Shown here piece after piece: positions 23,468-33,135 of a stretch of DNA of 64,000 bases (position 1 is its first letter; each line of letters opens with the position of its first letter). A model generated the notes under the pieces. That model did no database searches. It was not told the DNA's origin and worked only from the letters and a program-made list of their open reading frames with translations. Both the position numbers and the translations under genes were made by a program. The DNA is from Rhexocercosporidium sp. MPI-PUGE-AT-0058 (taxonomy: Eukaryota; Ascomycota; Leotiomycetes; Helotiales): positions 2,542,001 to 2,606,000 of the forward strand of contig JAGTJL010000007.1 of the NCBI GenBank assembly GCA_020746875.1, read 5' to 3'.

Positions 23468-24241
23468 TTACAAAGCATAACCCATAACCATAACCGCACC
23501 ACCAACAACCAAAAGCGGCGCCTTAGTAGCCATCGCACCACCATTAGTGCTCGTGCTCATTGCACTGGCACTAACACTAGCACTTGCACTCTCAACAGTA
23601 GCCGAGCTCGTCATAGTCTGGCTCCGCGTCTCACCAGCCTATCCTCTAGGTCAGCACTTCCTCTCCTTCCTCACAAGAAATTAAATAAAGTCTCACTCAC
23701 CTCACTACTCGTGGGTGTCCCCGTCACCACCTGACTCCTACTCAAACTCGTACTCTCAATCCCATCCCCCTCAGCATCCGCAGCGCTAGTAGCGCTGGCC
23801 AGCAACGCACTCGCATCCGAGTTCGTGAGCGTGATAGCCGCGAACCCACTACACGTCAAGCCAGAAGACATCTCCGTCACTATATCTCGCTTATGCATAT
23901 TGTTGTTGATGTTGTTGTTCTTGTTCTGTCGGATGGTGATTTCGGATTTCCGGACGAGAGTCATGGAGGATCCATCGGAGGAGGGAGAGGACGACCTGGA
24001 GTCAAGGCCGTTCCAAGCAGGTCCGGAAAATGTTCCGTCGAACTGTGGAGGACATGTTAGAGATGGGAAGAGGATGAACAGGTAGGGCATTTAGATTTAT
24101 ACATACGCAACAATAAGCATTCCCTGACTGCGAGCCTCGACAGCTGAGTATATTACCTGTATTTCCATTGGCGATGAAATCCTGCGCTACAACTGTCTTT
24201 GCTGAGGCTGCCAACGCGGACAAGAAAGTCGAAGTCTTCAT
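23468..24241 (-). CDS. Small secreted, probably GPI-anchored cell-surface protein
   Basis: Three exons (24241-24107, 24042-23701, 23638-23468) join in phase to give 215 residues. The protein starts with a signal peptide (MKTSTFLSALAASAKTVVAQ), followed by a cysteine-bearing segment (CRGSQSGNAYCC), an Asn-rich run (NKNNNINNN), a GLTCSGFAAITLTNSD segment, a Ser/Thr/Ala-rich stalk, and a hydrophobic C-terminus (APLLVVGGAVMVMGYAL) preceded by NGG. Signal peptide plus Ser/Thr stalk plus hydrophobic tail after small residues is the layout of GPI-anchored wall proteins. No known domain is recognised. Introns are GTATGT...CACAG and GTGAGT...ATAG. Confidence 0.75.
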
Positions 24242-25597
24242 GTTGGAAACGTGGGTTTTTTGGCTATTCTCGGTGGGGGTGTTTGGATCTAGGAGTGAGA
24301 GATGGGAGAGCGATGGATGCTGTATAGCAAGAGCAATGGATAGATGGATCGAGATCGGAACTGGTTCTGATACTGATACTGGGGCTTGAACGAGAGAAAT
24401 GCCGCTCTTCTTATACCTCCCCAACCAAAAGCCAAGAAACAATCTCGTACCTCCACTCCTTGGTGATGATGGTGATGATGATCATCATCTTTTCCCTTCT
24501 GTCACTCATTTGAAAATCCGAGAAACACAAGCTCGAAATTCGCAAGCCACCTCCCTCATGGACCTGATAACTCATGGAACAACAACTCCACATCGAAAGC
24601 CGATTAACAGATCTCCGTCCTCCTCCATCGTCCTATCCCTTCCTTCCCCAAAGCCTCTTCCGAGCCTCCGTCCTTAATAAGTCCGTCCAACCTCGCTCGC
24701 TTGACCTAATCCAGACAATTTTCCTCCTAGTCCAGCCCACGCTTCTCCAATCAGCAACATCCACGCCGAAGATCAAATTTCCAAGACACCGTACTCATAA
24801 AACCCCCCAGAATCTCCACAACCTTGCACAAGCTATGTATGGTCAACAAAACATCTTCAGACGCTACGAAAGCTCAGCCCTATCTCGCTCGATTGACTAC
24901 ATTCGGAATAGTTTGCCCTTTCCCCCTAGGTCGCTCGGGAAACTAGATCTAGCTCTCTGTCTATCACCTGCACTAACCTCTTGCGGGTATCTTGATATGG
25001 CTTTCTTTCGATATCAACACCTGTCACTCCTGCTAGAGAGCTCGAGAGATGCGCCTACCCGAGCCGCAGTTGACGTAAAATCCAGAGACAGCAAAAATGA
25101 ACAAGGGACAGGGAAGAGTCGAACGATAGGTTAAAATGCGTTGTCTTGGTTTGACGTAAAGTGCTATAAAGGCCTTTTCCTAGATAGACTGTGACTGTGA
25201 ATCAAGACGGCCGGGAGAACATGAATGTGGAAGCTGCTGATAGTAAATTAAAGCCATTAAGCCAGGAAGTACCTGCTAGGTCTGCATAGCAGAGACTTGA
25301 AAAGGAGAGTCGCAGACTTCTAATACGATGCCGCTTGGCACATTGGGCATTTCATTGAGCACGGAGATGATCCCTTGGAGTCAAGCCACATACTTCAACC
25401 ACTGTAATGCGCATTCAAGCTTCACATAGACCCAAAAGGAAGAACACAGACACCAGACCACCAAAGATTTGCTTCCTCAATTCGCTTGCTACTCAACGAC
25501 GATCCATAATCAAAGCGCCTCCATCATCAATTCGTTTCCCGGACTTTCCTACTTTCCCACTTGCCTACACTCACGCACCTTTCAGCATCACGACCAC
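24242..25597. other. Intergenic region
   Basis: Holds the promoter of the GPI-protein gene and the 3' flank of coronin. A plus-strand frame at 24574-25134 (186 residues) has no recognised content and is probably chance. A TGATGATGG microsatellite lies near 24462-24485. Confidence 0.4.
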
Positions 25598-27820
25598 TCA
25601 CGACCTCAAAGTCTCAAGCTCCAACTCCAATTGCCTGATTCTCTCACTCTGATCTTGAGTTCCACTACCAACTCTCATCTTAAGCGTATCGACCTCCTGG
25701 GTCAGACCAACGATCTTCTCACTCTGAGCGTTCAATGTGCGGGTTTGAGCTTCGAGCAATTCCTTAATCTGAGCCAAGGATGACTCCACTGATCCATTTG
25801 CAGACGATCCAACCGATGAGATTGGGCCCGATGAGGTGGGGATAGTTGGGGATTTGGTAGTAGCGGGTGGTTGATAAGAACGTGGTGGAGCTTGAGATGC
25901 TGGAGATGGCTTCGGTGGTTCGGTCTTGGTTGGCGAGGTCTTGACTGGTGACACGGGCTTCGAGTCTACTCGAGCGGCTGCTGGGATATGTTTTTGGACC
26001 GGTTTGGCAATTTCCTCAAAGCTAGAGGTCTCGTCGTCGTCGTCATCAGCTTCATCGTCCTGGAATTTGGATGCCATCGCAGAAATAGACCCCTTTTGTT
26101 CGGACATGGTTGGCGGAGGAGCTCTTTGGACTGGTGTGGGAGCTGGCTCTTCCTTCTTTTGTGCAGGCTTCGCTGGAGAAGGAGCTGAAGCTTGAACCGG
26201 TGGCTTGTAGTCAGATGCAACCTCAACAGGCGCTTTGCCTTCATACACACTCTCCAAGTCAATCTTAGCAGGTATCCCATCCTTCCCTGCAAGCCAATCT
26301 GCGGCCGAGACAGCAGGCTTGAGACCAGTTGCTGGTGGGAAAATATCCGATTGAAAGACCTCTGCTCGTCTAGGAACCGTGAAGGAAATTGGTTCAATGT
26401 AGCTATCGTTGACCGTCTTGTATGCTCGCATGACTTCGTTCTCGTGGACCTAGCCATCATTAGATATGCTTCCCATGTCTGCCACCCCACTCACATTTAT
26501 GCCACGTCTTGGAACGAATGCCAGACCTCTTTGTGGATCTCCAGACTTGTATTCGGAAAGGAATTCGAATTTATCGTTTTCATACTCGAAGTATCGGATA
26601 TTGCCATCACTGACTTGTCAGCAAAGTCTCTCAGGGAGGGTGACTTACTTACCCTTTTCCTGCCAAGTACAAGCATTGTGTTCCATCATCTGAGGATTGT
26701 CAGCTATAACCTATTGTCCCAAAGCACAAAGTGTCCTACCCCAGAATGGCATGCAAACACCAGAAATCGAATCCAAAACAGTGAAGCCCCCAAGAGGTTC
26801 TGCAGGAGCACCAACATCCCATAGAGCCATCTGCCGATCGCTCATCTTGGAGAAACCGGTCGTTGCCAAACGATTGTGCTCGCCCATCCAGACCACTCTG
26901 CTGTTCTTCGCACCACTGTGTCCTGCAACCTCATGCGCTGGTCTCTCTTGTCGTACATCCCAAACCCGCAGCTTCTTGTCTCGAGAGGTGGTCGCAAGCA
27001 TCGCACCATTTGCGCTCCACGATAAACTCTGTACAATATCGCCATGCTTCAATGTGAGGTGTGCCTTTCCGCTCTCGACGTCCCAAAGCTTGATTGTGTA
27101 GTCGCCGGAAGCTGATGCGAGGATATTCTCTGCCGCGGGGTTGAAGAGAACCTGACCGACCTTTCTGCAAACTGTTAGAGAAGTCTTTCCCAATACAATT
27201 CATTCCCAGATCTGCGGGCGTACCTCGAATGTCCAGTCAATTTGCTGACCGGCGCAACATCTGTTGGCTCCTCGGCGTCGGAATAGAGGGAGAAGCCTTG
27301 CGGGACCTGCCAAATAAAGACCTTTCCATCGTCGGATGCAGAAGCAATGATGCGATCATTAAAGGGATTCCTGTTGCCGTCAGCGCATTTCCTCCCAACC
27401 CAGACAGCTTTTCAACCCACCAATCTGTATCTAACACTGGCCCAGTATGTCCACGGAACAGAGGGATCTGCTCAGGTAGTCTGCCCTTCTCATTGACAGG
27501 TATCACAGCAAATGCGCCGCCTCCACTAGCCTCCCAATTGACGGCAAGGTATTCGGGGTTTGCCTGTGAATGGAGTCGTCAGCTCAGTCCGTCCCAGTCT
27601 TTCCCCGTCTCTCCCTCCAAACGCTTCCATGCGGGTTCCTACCTTCACCAGATTCGTATCCCAGGCATTGCGACTGATATGGAGGTTGTCGTAGCAGGAT
27701 TCCTTGCGGGTGGACTTCCCAAAGACATGTCCTGGTGGGTGGTCAGCTTGCCCTCGTGCCCAGCCCTGTCGCAGAGTGAAGCTTACGATATTTCGACGCG
27801 CGCACGAATCGGCCTGCCAT
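25598..27820 (-). CDS. CRN1: Coronin (actin-binding WD40 protein)
   Basis: Multi-exon gene on the minus strand. Exon 1 encodes MAGRFVRASKYR, the coronin N-terminal signature; exon 2 continues HVFGKSTRKESCYDNLHISR; later exons give NPFNDRIIASASDDGKVFIW and the WD40 blades (ASGDYTIKLWDVESGKAHL, TTSRDKKLRVWDVRQERPAH). The coronin-specific segment follows (EVMRAYKTVNDSYIEPISFT, VPRRAEVFQSDIFPP). The last exon (26431-25598) holds a Pro/Lys/Ser-rich unique region with an acidic run encoded by GTC repeats, and ends in a coiled coil (SERIRQLELELETLRS) used for oligomerisation. Coronin binds F-actin and the Arp2/3 complex at cortical actin patches. The family is well conserved and no break is seen. 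Confidence 0.95.
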
Positions 27821-28519
27821 CCGGCTCAATTTGTTTGTGAATACCGGCGATGTGGAGGAGTGTTGATCTTGATTATTGGGGTTATCAGCGAGTGGCGGTG
27901 GTGTTGTTGTGTTTGTGGAGGGAAGCTTCTTGGAGTTCGCCCTTCGATTTTGGTGGTGGAAGTGGAAGTGGAAGCTCGGTCGGCTTGGGAGTGAAAGTCC
28001 ACGATGTCCAAAAGTGGTAGGCGGGTAGGAACAATGCAACAGCTATGCCTTCCTTATGCAATTCTCGCTTGTCGACTCACAGAAGCTGCATTTATTTACC
28101 CCTATTCGTTCTGTTTACTTCATCGCATTGATACGTCTGACTTCGAGTTGATTGCTGCGTTTCACTTGTTCCTTTTCGTCATCCTCAGTATATTTCTATT
28201 TTTAGTACAGTCGGAGCCAGAGCAAAAGATTCAGGTCTTGTTTGCTACTTTAACAGAAAACCCCCTAGATTTGCAATAACATACTCTCTAGCGAGGACAA
28301 CAACACTCCTTCCATGTCCTTTACACGCAATGTCACAGAACTTCTGTATACTTTCAAGAGAGGTAGTTATCCATTAGTTAAGTTACTAGGCTTCGGTGTT
28401 AGGTAAATTATCGGTTCGGGATATCGCGGGGTGGACTGATCTTGCGGCCGACTCTATCTTATTTGTGGTATTTACCCACATAAGAATTTTTGATCACCTC
28501 ACATGTCTAGAATCATTCA
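27821..28519. other. Coronin promoter region
   Basis: Upstream of coronin; no other gene seen before the tRNA. Confidence 0.4.
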
Positions 28520-28608
28520 AGTCGCATGGTCTAATGGTTATGATATCTCGTTCACATTCAGTTGAACTTGTTCCGAGATGGTTCTGAGTTCGATCCTCAG
28601 TGCGACTA
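28520..28608 (+). tRNA. tRNA-Val (anticodon CAC) with a 16-nt intron
   Basis: A complete cloverleaf can be drawn. The acceptor stem AGTCGCA pairs perfectly with TGCGACT (28601-28607), followed by discriminator A. The D arm is GGTCTAATGGTTATGA. The anticodon stem TCTCG (28546-28550) pairs with CGAGA (28574-28578). The T arm is CTGAG-TTCGATC-CTCAG, and the variable loop is TGGTT. The anticodon loop region is 23 nt; taking TT-CAC-A as positions 32-37 and the final C as 38 leaves a 16-nt intron at the canonical site after position 37. The D-arm sequence resembles eukaryotic tRNA-Val. A T-rich pol III terminator follows from 28609. Anticodon assignment depends on intron placement. Confidence 0.8.
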
Positions 28609-31467
28609 TTTCTTTTGCGTTTTTAATCTTCGCAACTCTCGCTCCCTCAAGTTACCTTAATCCAATTTTTACTTGAGCAAGTAAGATAACTATGCTCTGC
28701 TGACCTTTCATTATTTTACAATCCAGCAGTTAATTAACTATTACGTTGAGGTCATCACAGAAAGATGGGATCGTTATTTTTGCCTTTGGGGTTTCAATTT
28801 TCACTCGTCACTACGCAGCCTCCTTAACCCACCAGCCAGCAGCCAGCCCACTCGAGCTTTATAAACTAACTCCCTTAAGCGACGGCCCGCTCTTCCAAAG
28901 CTAACTCTACGGAGCCGCTGAAAGTTGCCGCTTTTGGCACAAAAGACTACCTAAATCAACATTTGTAAATCTCTAAATCTTCACGAAATATCTATCGAAT
29001 CAACTTAGAATAAAGGGAAATGGATATGAAAGCACTTACTAACAAACAAATAAAATATAAGTGTATTGATTCTTAAATGTGACGAAATATTCCAAGTACT
29101 TTGGATATACGCAATTGTCAAAATCGGCAACTTTTAGCCGCCCCGTAGAAGCGAACATAGGTGCGTTTTACTCACTGCACATGCCTTCGCACGTAACATT
29201 CTGCAGCACCTGCGGGTGCATGAGTGAAAAGTAGACAGTCTCTCATAAATTGCTTAGTTTGCAGACTTGCAGCTTAACTGATGCTGCTTGAGGCTCATGG
29301 CCTCATTCCCACACTCCTTTGCAGATGCCGGCCAGCTGTTTCGGCTTGTGTCTCCTTCGTCAGAGATCGGCCATCCACCATACCTCTGTTACCGAATTTA
29401 CATGCTAGAGAAACGGAGAAGCTTAAGATAAGCCCCAAGAGTTTGAGGCTGCGACATTCAAGCATATCACCCCGAAGACTATAGCCACATAGATAAGGGG
29501 AGTCCTGCAGTCAACTTGTGACTTTGTGGAACTAGTCCATGAGATGTGCGGTTCAACGCCAGTGGTGTGCGGCCCCTACCCGTGGAATGTATTCATTCTT
29601 GGACTATTGTAAGGTTCACTATACTCCACAATCCTCAGATTACACATTACATTTCATAAAACTAACTCTTTAAGTGAATATATCTTATGCTTCGGCGGGC
29701 TACAACTTGATTATACTGTCCAGTAAATTAACCACTTCCTAGCCATTACTAGTGATATACTAGTCATTGTCTTCGGCATCGTCGCTACAGTCGTAGGCGT
29801 TTTAACACTTTTGGCAACACTAATTATACGGACTCATCGAATCGAGATGAGGGTGGCACTTCCCAATTTCTACTTCTCTGCTTTACTTTTCTCTCTGATA
29901 TCTTCTGACCTGATTCGGAGATGACTTGGTTCCCGATAATTGCTGCCAAGTTGTACCGAGTTAAAGTCGTGGCTCTGTTGATCAAGCTTCTTTGAACACT
30001 ATCTATCTTGGGGTGCTTAGTGTAATTCAAGTTGGTTAGATCCAAGATACACATTAATTTAGGGTCCAGCTAAATCAACATGGCTCTACCTCTGCTTGTT
30101 CTAGAGTGACTTGGCCCGTACATCTAGTAACCTCACCGTGCCATACTAATTAGGAGGGGACAGGAAGGGAGTTTATACATAAGCTTCGTACAGGAGGGGG
30201 TCTCGTCCAGCCCTGTCTTCTACCTTTACATTTGAGGAAACCTATAGAGAAAATTTTAGATATTCAGACTACTAATTAAAGAATAATCTCACTGCCTTAT
30301 AACAGTAGACGAGACCCGCTGTCCACCCCTACTATACTTATGGAATTAGCCTATGAGATCACGTGACGATAACCTTTAAATCAAGTGGACAATAATCCTC
30401 AAGATGTCATTCCTCAACCTCGCTCGAATATACTAATCGCCCTGATCCTTTACAAAATCAGCTATCTATACGGTCTTCTCTAATACAAGCTTTAAGAGAA
30501 CTGTCTTAACGTGACGGAAGGATTATGAATAGTCAGCTGACTGAAGCCGACGCTCCTTTTTCTTATGATTCTCAGTGGTTACAGTAGTAGAGCATAGTAG
30601 TGGGCTTTGTAAAGTACATTTCAGTTGTATGAGACTACCTGCAAAATCCTATGTATAACTTAATGCCCGCTCCTTAAAAGTATGCAATCTATATCCCTTA
30701 ATAACAAAGCCTATGTATAAGCTTTCCTCCAATTCCCTCCTAATTTGTATGGGTAGGCGAGATTTATTAATACACGCCTTGTCTTCAGCATGAAGAAGTG
30801 GGCCATATCGATTTAGCTGGACCCTCAATTTACGGGAAGGCGCTTTTGAAACCTGGAAGAGTATCGTAATGCTGTGCGTACAGTGATTCCAACACTGTCC
30901 AGTGTCCAACAGAAGTGGCTCAAAGGAAAATCTTACACAGTGGCTCAAATGCTAGCTCTACGACTCTTGTAATTTAATCTTGAACCTATCTGCACTTGTC
31001 GTCTGTGCGGATCAACAACAGCCTCCGCATTTTCTCATTGCATTCGCTCTCAATAGACCAAGCGAATGAAGATGGGTGCTTTGGATTTCCGTAAGATAAA
31101 CAGAGCAATGCCCGACCTTGTGTTTTTGATTCGTTCTCTGAAACTCGCGAATTGCGTTGTCCGCGACTCTCTATCTGGAATCTTAGAAACAAAATACCCC
31201 AGAGTTGGAATATCCCGAGAAACAGCACAACAATTTTAAATGGACGAGGAAAAAGCTGAGGGAAGAAGGGTTAGGCTTGAGAGGGGCTGATAGGAAAAAC
31301 TAGTCCCAGGAAATCATTGAGTAATAAATGAGAAAATGACAAGATACAAGTGATCAGTGCAGTTCTATAAAATCTTTAGAATATAGACTGCAGAGAGTAA
31401 ATCTCACCCATTCTCGTAGGAATAATTGAGAGAAATGTTTTTCTTAGTAGCAGGTCAAACTCAAGAC
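28609..31467. other. AT-rich gene desert
   Basis: Almost 2.9 kb with no recognisable gene. Composition is AT-rich in several blocks (29000-29110, 29630-29760, 30240-30420, 30480-30720). The element GGTCTCGTC near 30200 and its near-complement GACGAGACC near 30310 form a loose inverted pair. It may hold remnants of repeats; no transposase or reverse transcriptase motif is seen. Confidence 0.45.
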
Positions 31468-33135
31468 TTAAAAGTCTATTGTAATCCTTCCTATACCCCT
31501 CGAGACACAGCTGAGCATCGATCCGGCCTTCTCACTGTCCATCAGCCCCGTCCCTCTATGCTCCACTTTGCCCTTACAGACGGCCACCTTGCAAGTCCCA
31601 CAATTGCCCACCTCACAACTACTTCCAATGTCCAATCCCGCCTCTCTCAAAACATCTAGTAGGTTCTGTTCTTCTTTAACTTCCAGCACCTTTCCAGAAG
31701 ACTTCAGTTCCACTTCGAAAGGATCCCCAGACGTCGATGCTGTGAAGGCTTCAAAGTGTATATTTGACGAGGGGAAGCTCAAAGCTTCTGCAGTAGAGGC
31801 AACAGCTGACATCAGACGATCCGGCCCGCAGGTATAGACATGTGTTCCGGTCTTGGCCTCGCTGAGTATCTTGGGGATGTCTAAGCGTTGTGATTTCGAT
31901 CCGTCGAGGATGGTGAGATGTTCAGACAATGGGTCCAAGTACCTACTAAATGCAACGTCTTCACAAGACCGGACGGCGTAGTATAAATGATAGTGCAATC
32001 TTTTGTCCTGAAGATCCTTCGCAGCTGCAAGGAATGCTGTGATGCCAATACCCCCGGCAATCAGAATATGGGCATCTGCATTCTCCTGCAGTGGAAAGTC
32101 GGACTTGATGACACTGAACTGTAATTCATCTCCGGTCTTGACATTTTCGTGCAAGTATTGCGAGCCACCTCTGGATGCATCTTTGTTAAATGCAATACCC
32201 AGCTCAAACCGATTGCTGTCTCCTTTAACAACAGAGTATGCTCTCACCAGCTTCCCATCTCGGCCAAGTTTGACTCGAATATGCGATCCCGGTTTGACAT
32301 TGGTGACCAGGTCGGATGGAATCGTAGCTTCGAAGATGAATGATGAGATTCTTGGCGTCTCTTTTCTCTTCTCGATGAGCTTGTATGGTGACCACTGGAT
32401 AGCTTCCCCTTCCCCACCTCTCAACCGCCCCGAATCATCCTTGAACAACTTCTTCGTCAGACGATTCAAGAAAATGGTTCTCGTCTCCAATCCCAACTTT
32501 GGCAAATATGACAGCTCCTTCATCGCATCCTCATTCCTGGTATCCTTGTACAAGAACTTCTGCACGTTGGCAATAGTCCACTGCGGATACCCCCTCTCCT
32601 CCAGGCAGATCTCATCACCAGCCTCTAACATGCCTTCCTTCAATACCCGATAGTACCATCCCGTTCGATTCAGATTCTGGCTTCTTAAACTCATATCCTT
32701 GACCTCGAAGCGATGATTGAGTTTATAGCACGGCGCTCTCGGCTCACTGACTTGGATCAACAATTCTTTCCCCAATCGATAGATGTCGCCTATGCATACC
32801 GTGGTCTCGCTCATCTTGGAAGCCACTAAATTCTCACCGAATCCTCCGAGGGTGAACAGGTGTGCCTTTTGAGGGATCTCTTCTTTCCAGAGTGCGTAGT
32901 GTTGTGAGGCGTACTGCATCAAGGCTTTGTCGGGTCCGCCATGGGATTTGAAGGCTTGCTCGTCGCCGTCGCAGCCAAGTTTTCCGACCTTAACAGGAGC
33001 TGTGAGAGCAGTCTTGAAGATGGCTGACTTTTCCGAGATGGTAAATACAGGTTTTATCTTGCCGGTGCGGACTTGTAGGAGAGTGTCGACGTGTCGAGCG
33101 AGGCTGCTCCGGTCGATCATGGCGTCCGCTTTCAT
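31468..33135 (-). CDS. MOSC domain - flavin reductase - 2Fe-2S ferredoxin fusion enzyme
   Basis: One uninterrupted frame of 555 residues. Residues about 20-200 match the YiiM-type MOSC domain: HGGPDKALMQY, LGGFGENL and the motif VSEPRAPCYKLNHRF with the molybdenum-cofactor-type cysteine. A short 3-alpha segment follows. Residues about 240-460 form an FAD/NAD(P) reductase module: RAYSVVKGD for the flavin site, LIAGGIGITAFLAA for NAD(P), and THVYTCGPDRLM near its end. The C-terminus is a plant-type ferredoxin, CEVGNCGTC plus a later cysteine in MLSCVSRG. The three modules together resemble YiiM joined to a VanB-type reductase. MOSC proteins handle the molybdenum cofactor or act on N-hydroxylated compounds; the likely role is an electron-transfer reductase for such substrates. 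The direct substrate is unknown. Confidence 0.9.
   Translation of the reverse strand: MKADAMIDRSSLARHVDTLLQVRTGKIKPVFTISEKSAIFKTALTAPVKVGKLGCDGDEQAFKSHGGPDKALMQYASQHYALWKEEIPQKAHLFTLGGFGENLVASKMSETTVCIGDIYRLGKELLIQVSEPRAPCYKLNHRFEVKDMSLRSQNLNRTGWYYRVLKEGMLEAGDEICLEERGYPQWTIANVQKFLYKDTRNEDAMKELSYLPKLGLETRTIFLNRLTKKLFKDDSGRLRGGEGEAIQWSPYKLIEKRKETPRISSFIFEATIPSDLVTNVKPGSHIRVKLGRDGKLVRAYSVVKGDSNRFELGIAFNKDASRGGSQYLHENVKTGDELQFSVIKSDFPLQENADAHILIAGGIGITAFLAAAKDLQDKRLHYHLYYAVRSCEDVAFSRYLDPLSEHLTILDGSKSQRLDIPKILSEAKTGTHVYTCGPDRLMSAVASTAEALSFPSSNIHFEAFTASTSGDPFEVELKSSGKVLEVKEEQNLLDVLREAGLDIGSSCEVGNCGTCKVAVCKGKVEHRGTGLMDSEKAGSMLSCVSRGIGRITIDF

Noticed and set aside
24574..25134. 186-residue plus-strand frame as a gene
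   Set aside because: No domain, no signal peptide, low-complexity Ser/Pro composition and no homologous pattern; probably chance.
25926..26824. Plus-strand frames of 89-210 residues
   Set aside because: They are antisense shadows of the coronin last exons, which have clear family motifs.
28609..31467. A transposon
   Set aside because: No transposase, integrase or reverse transcriptase motif and no clear terminal repeats can be seen.
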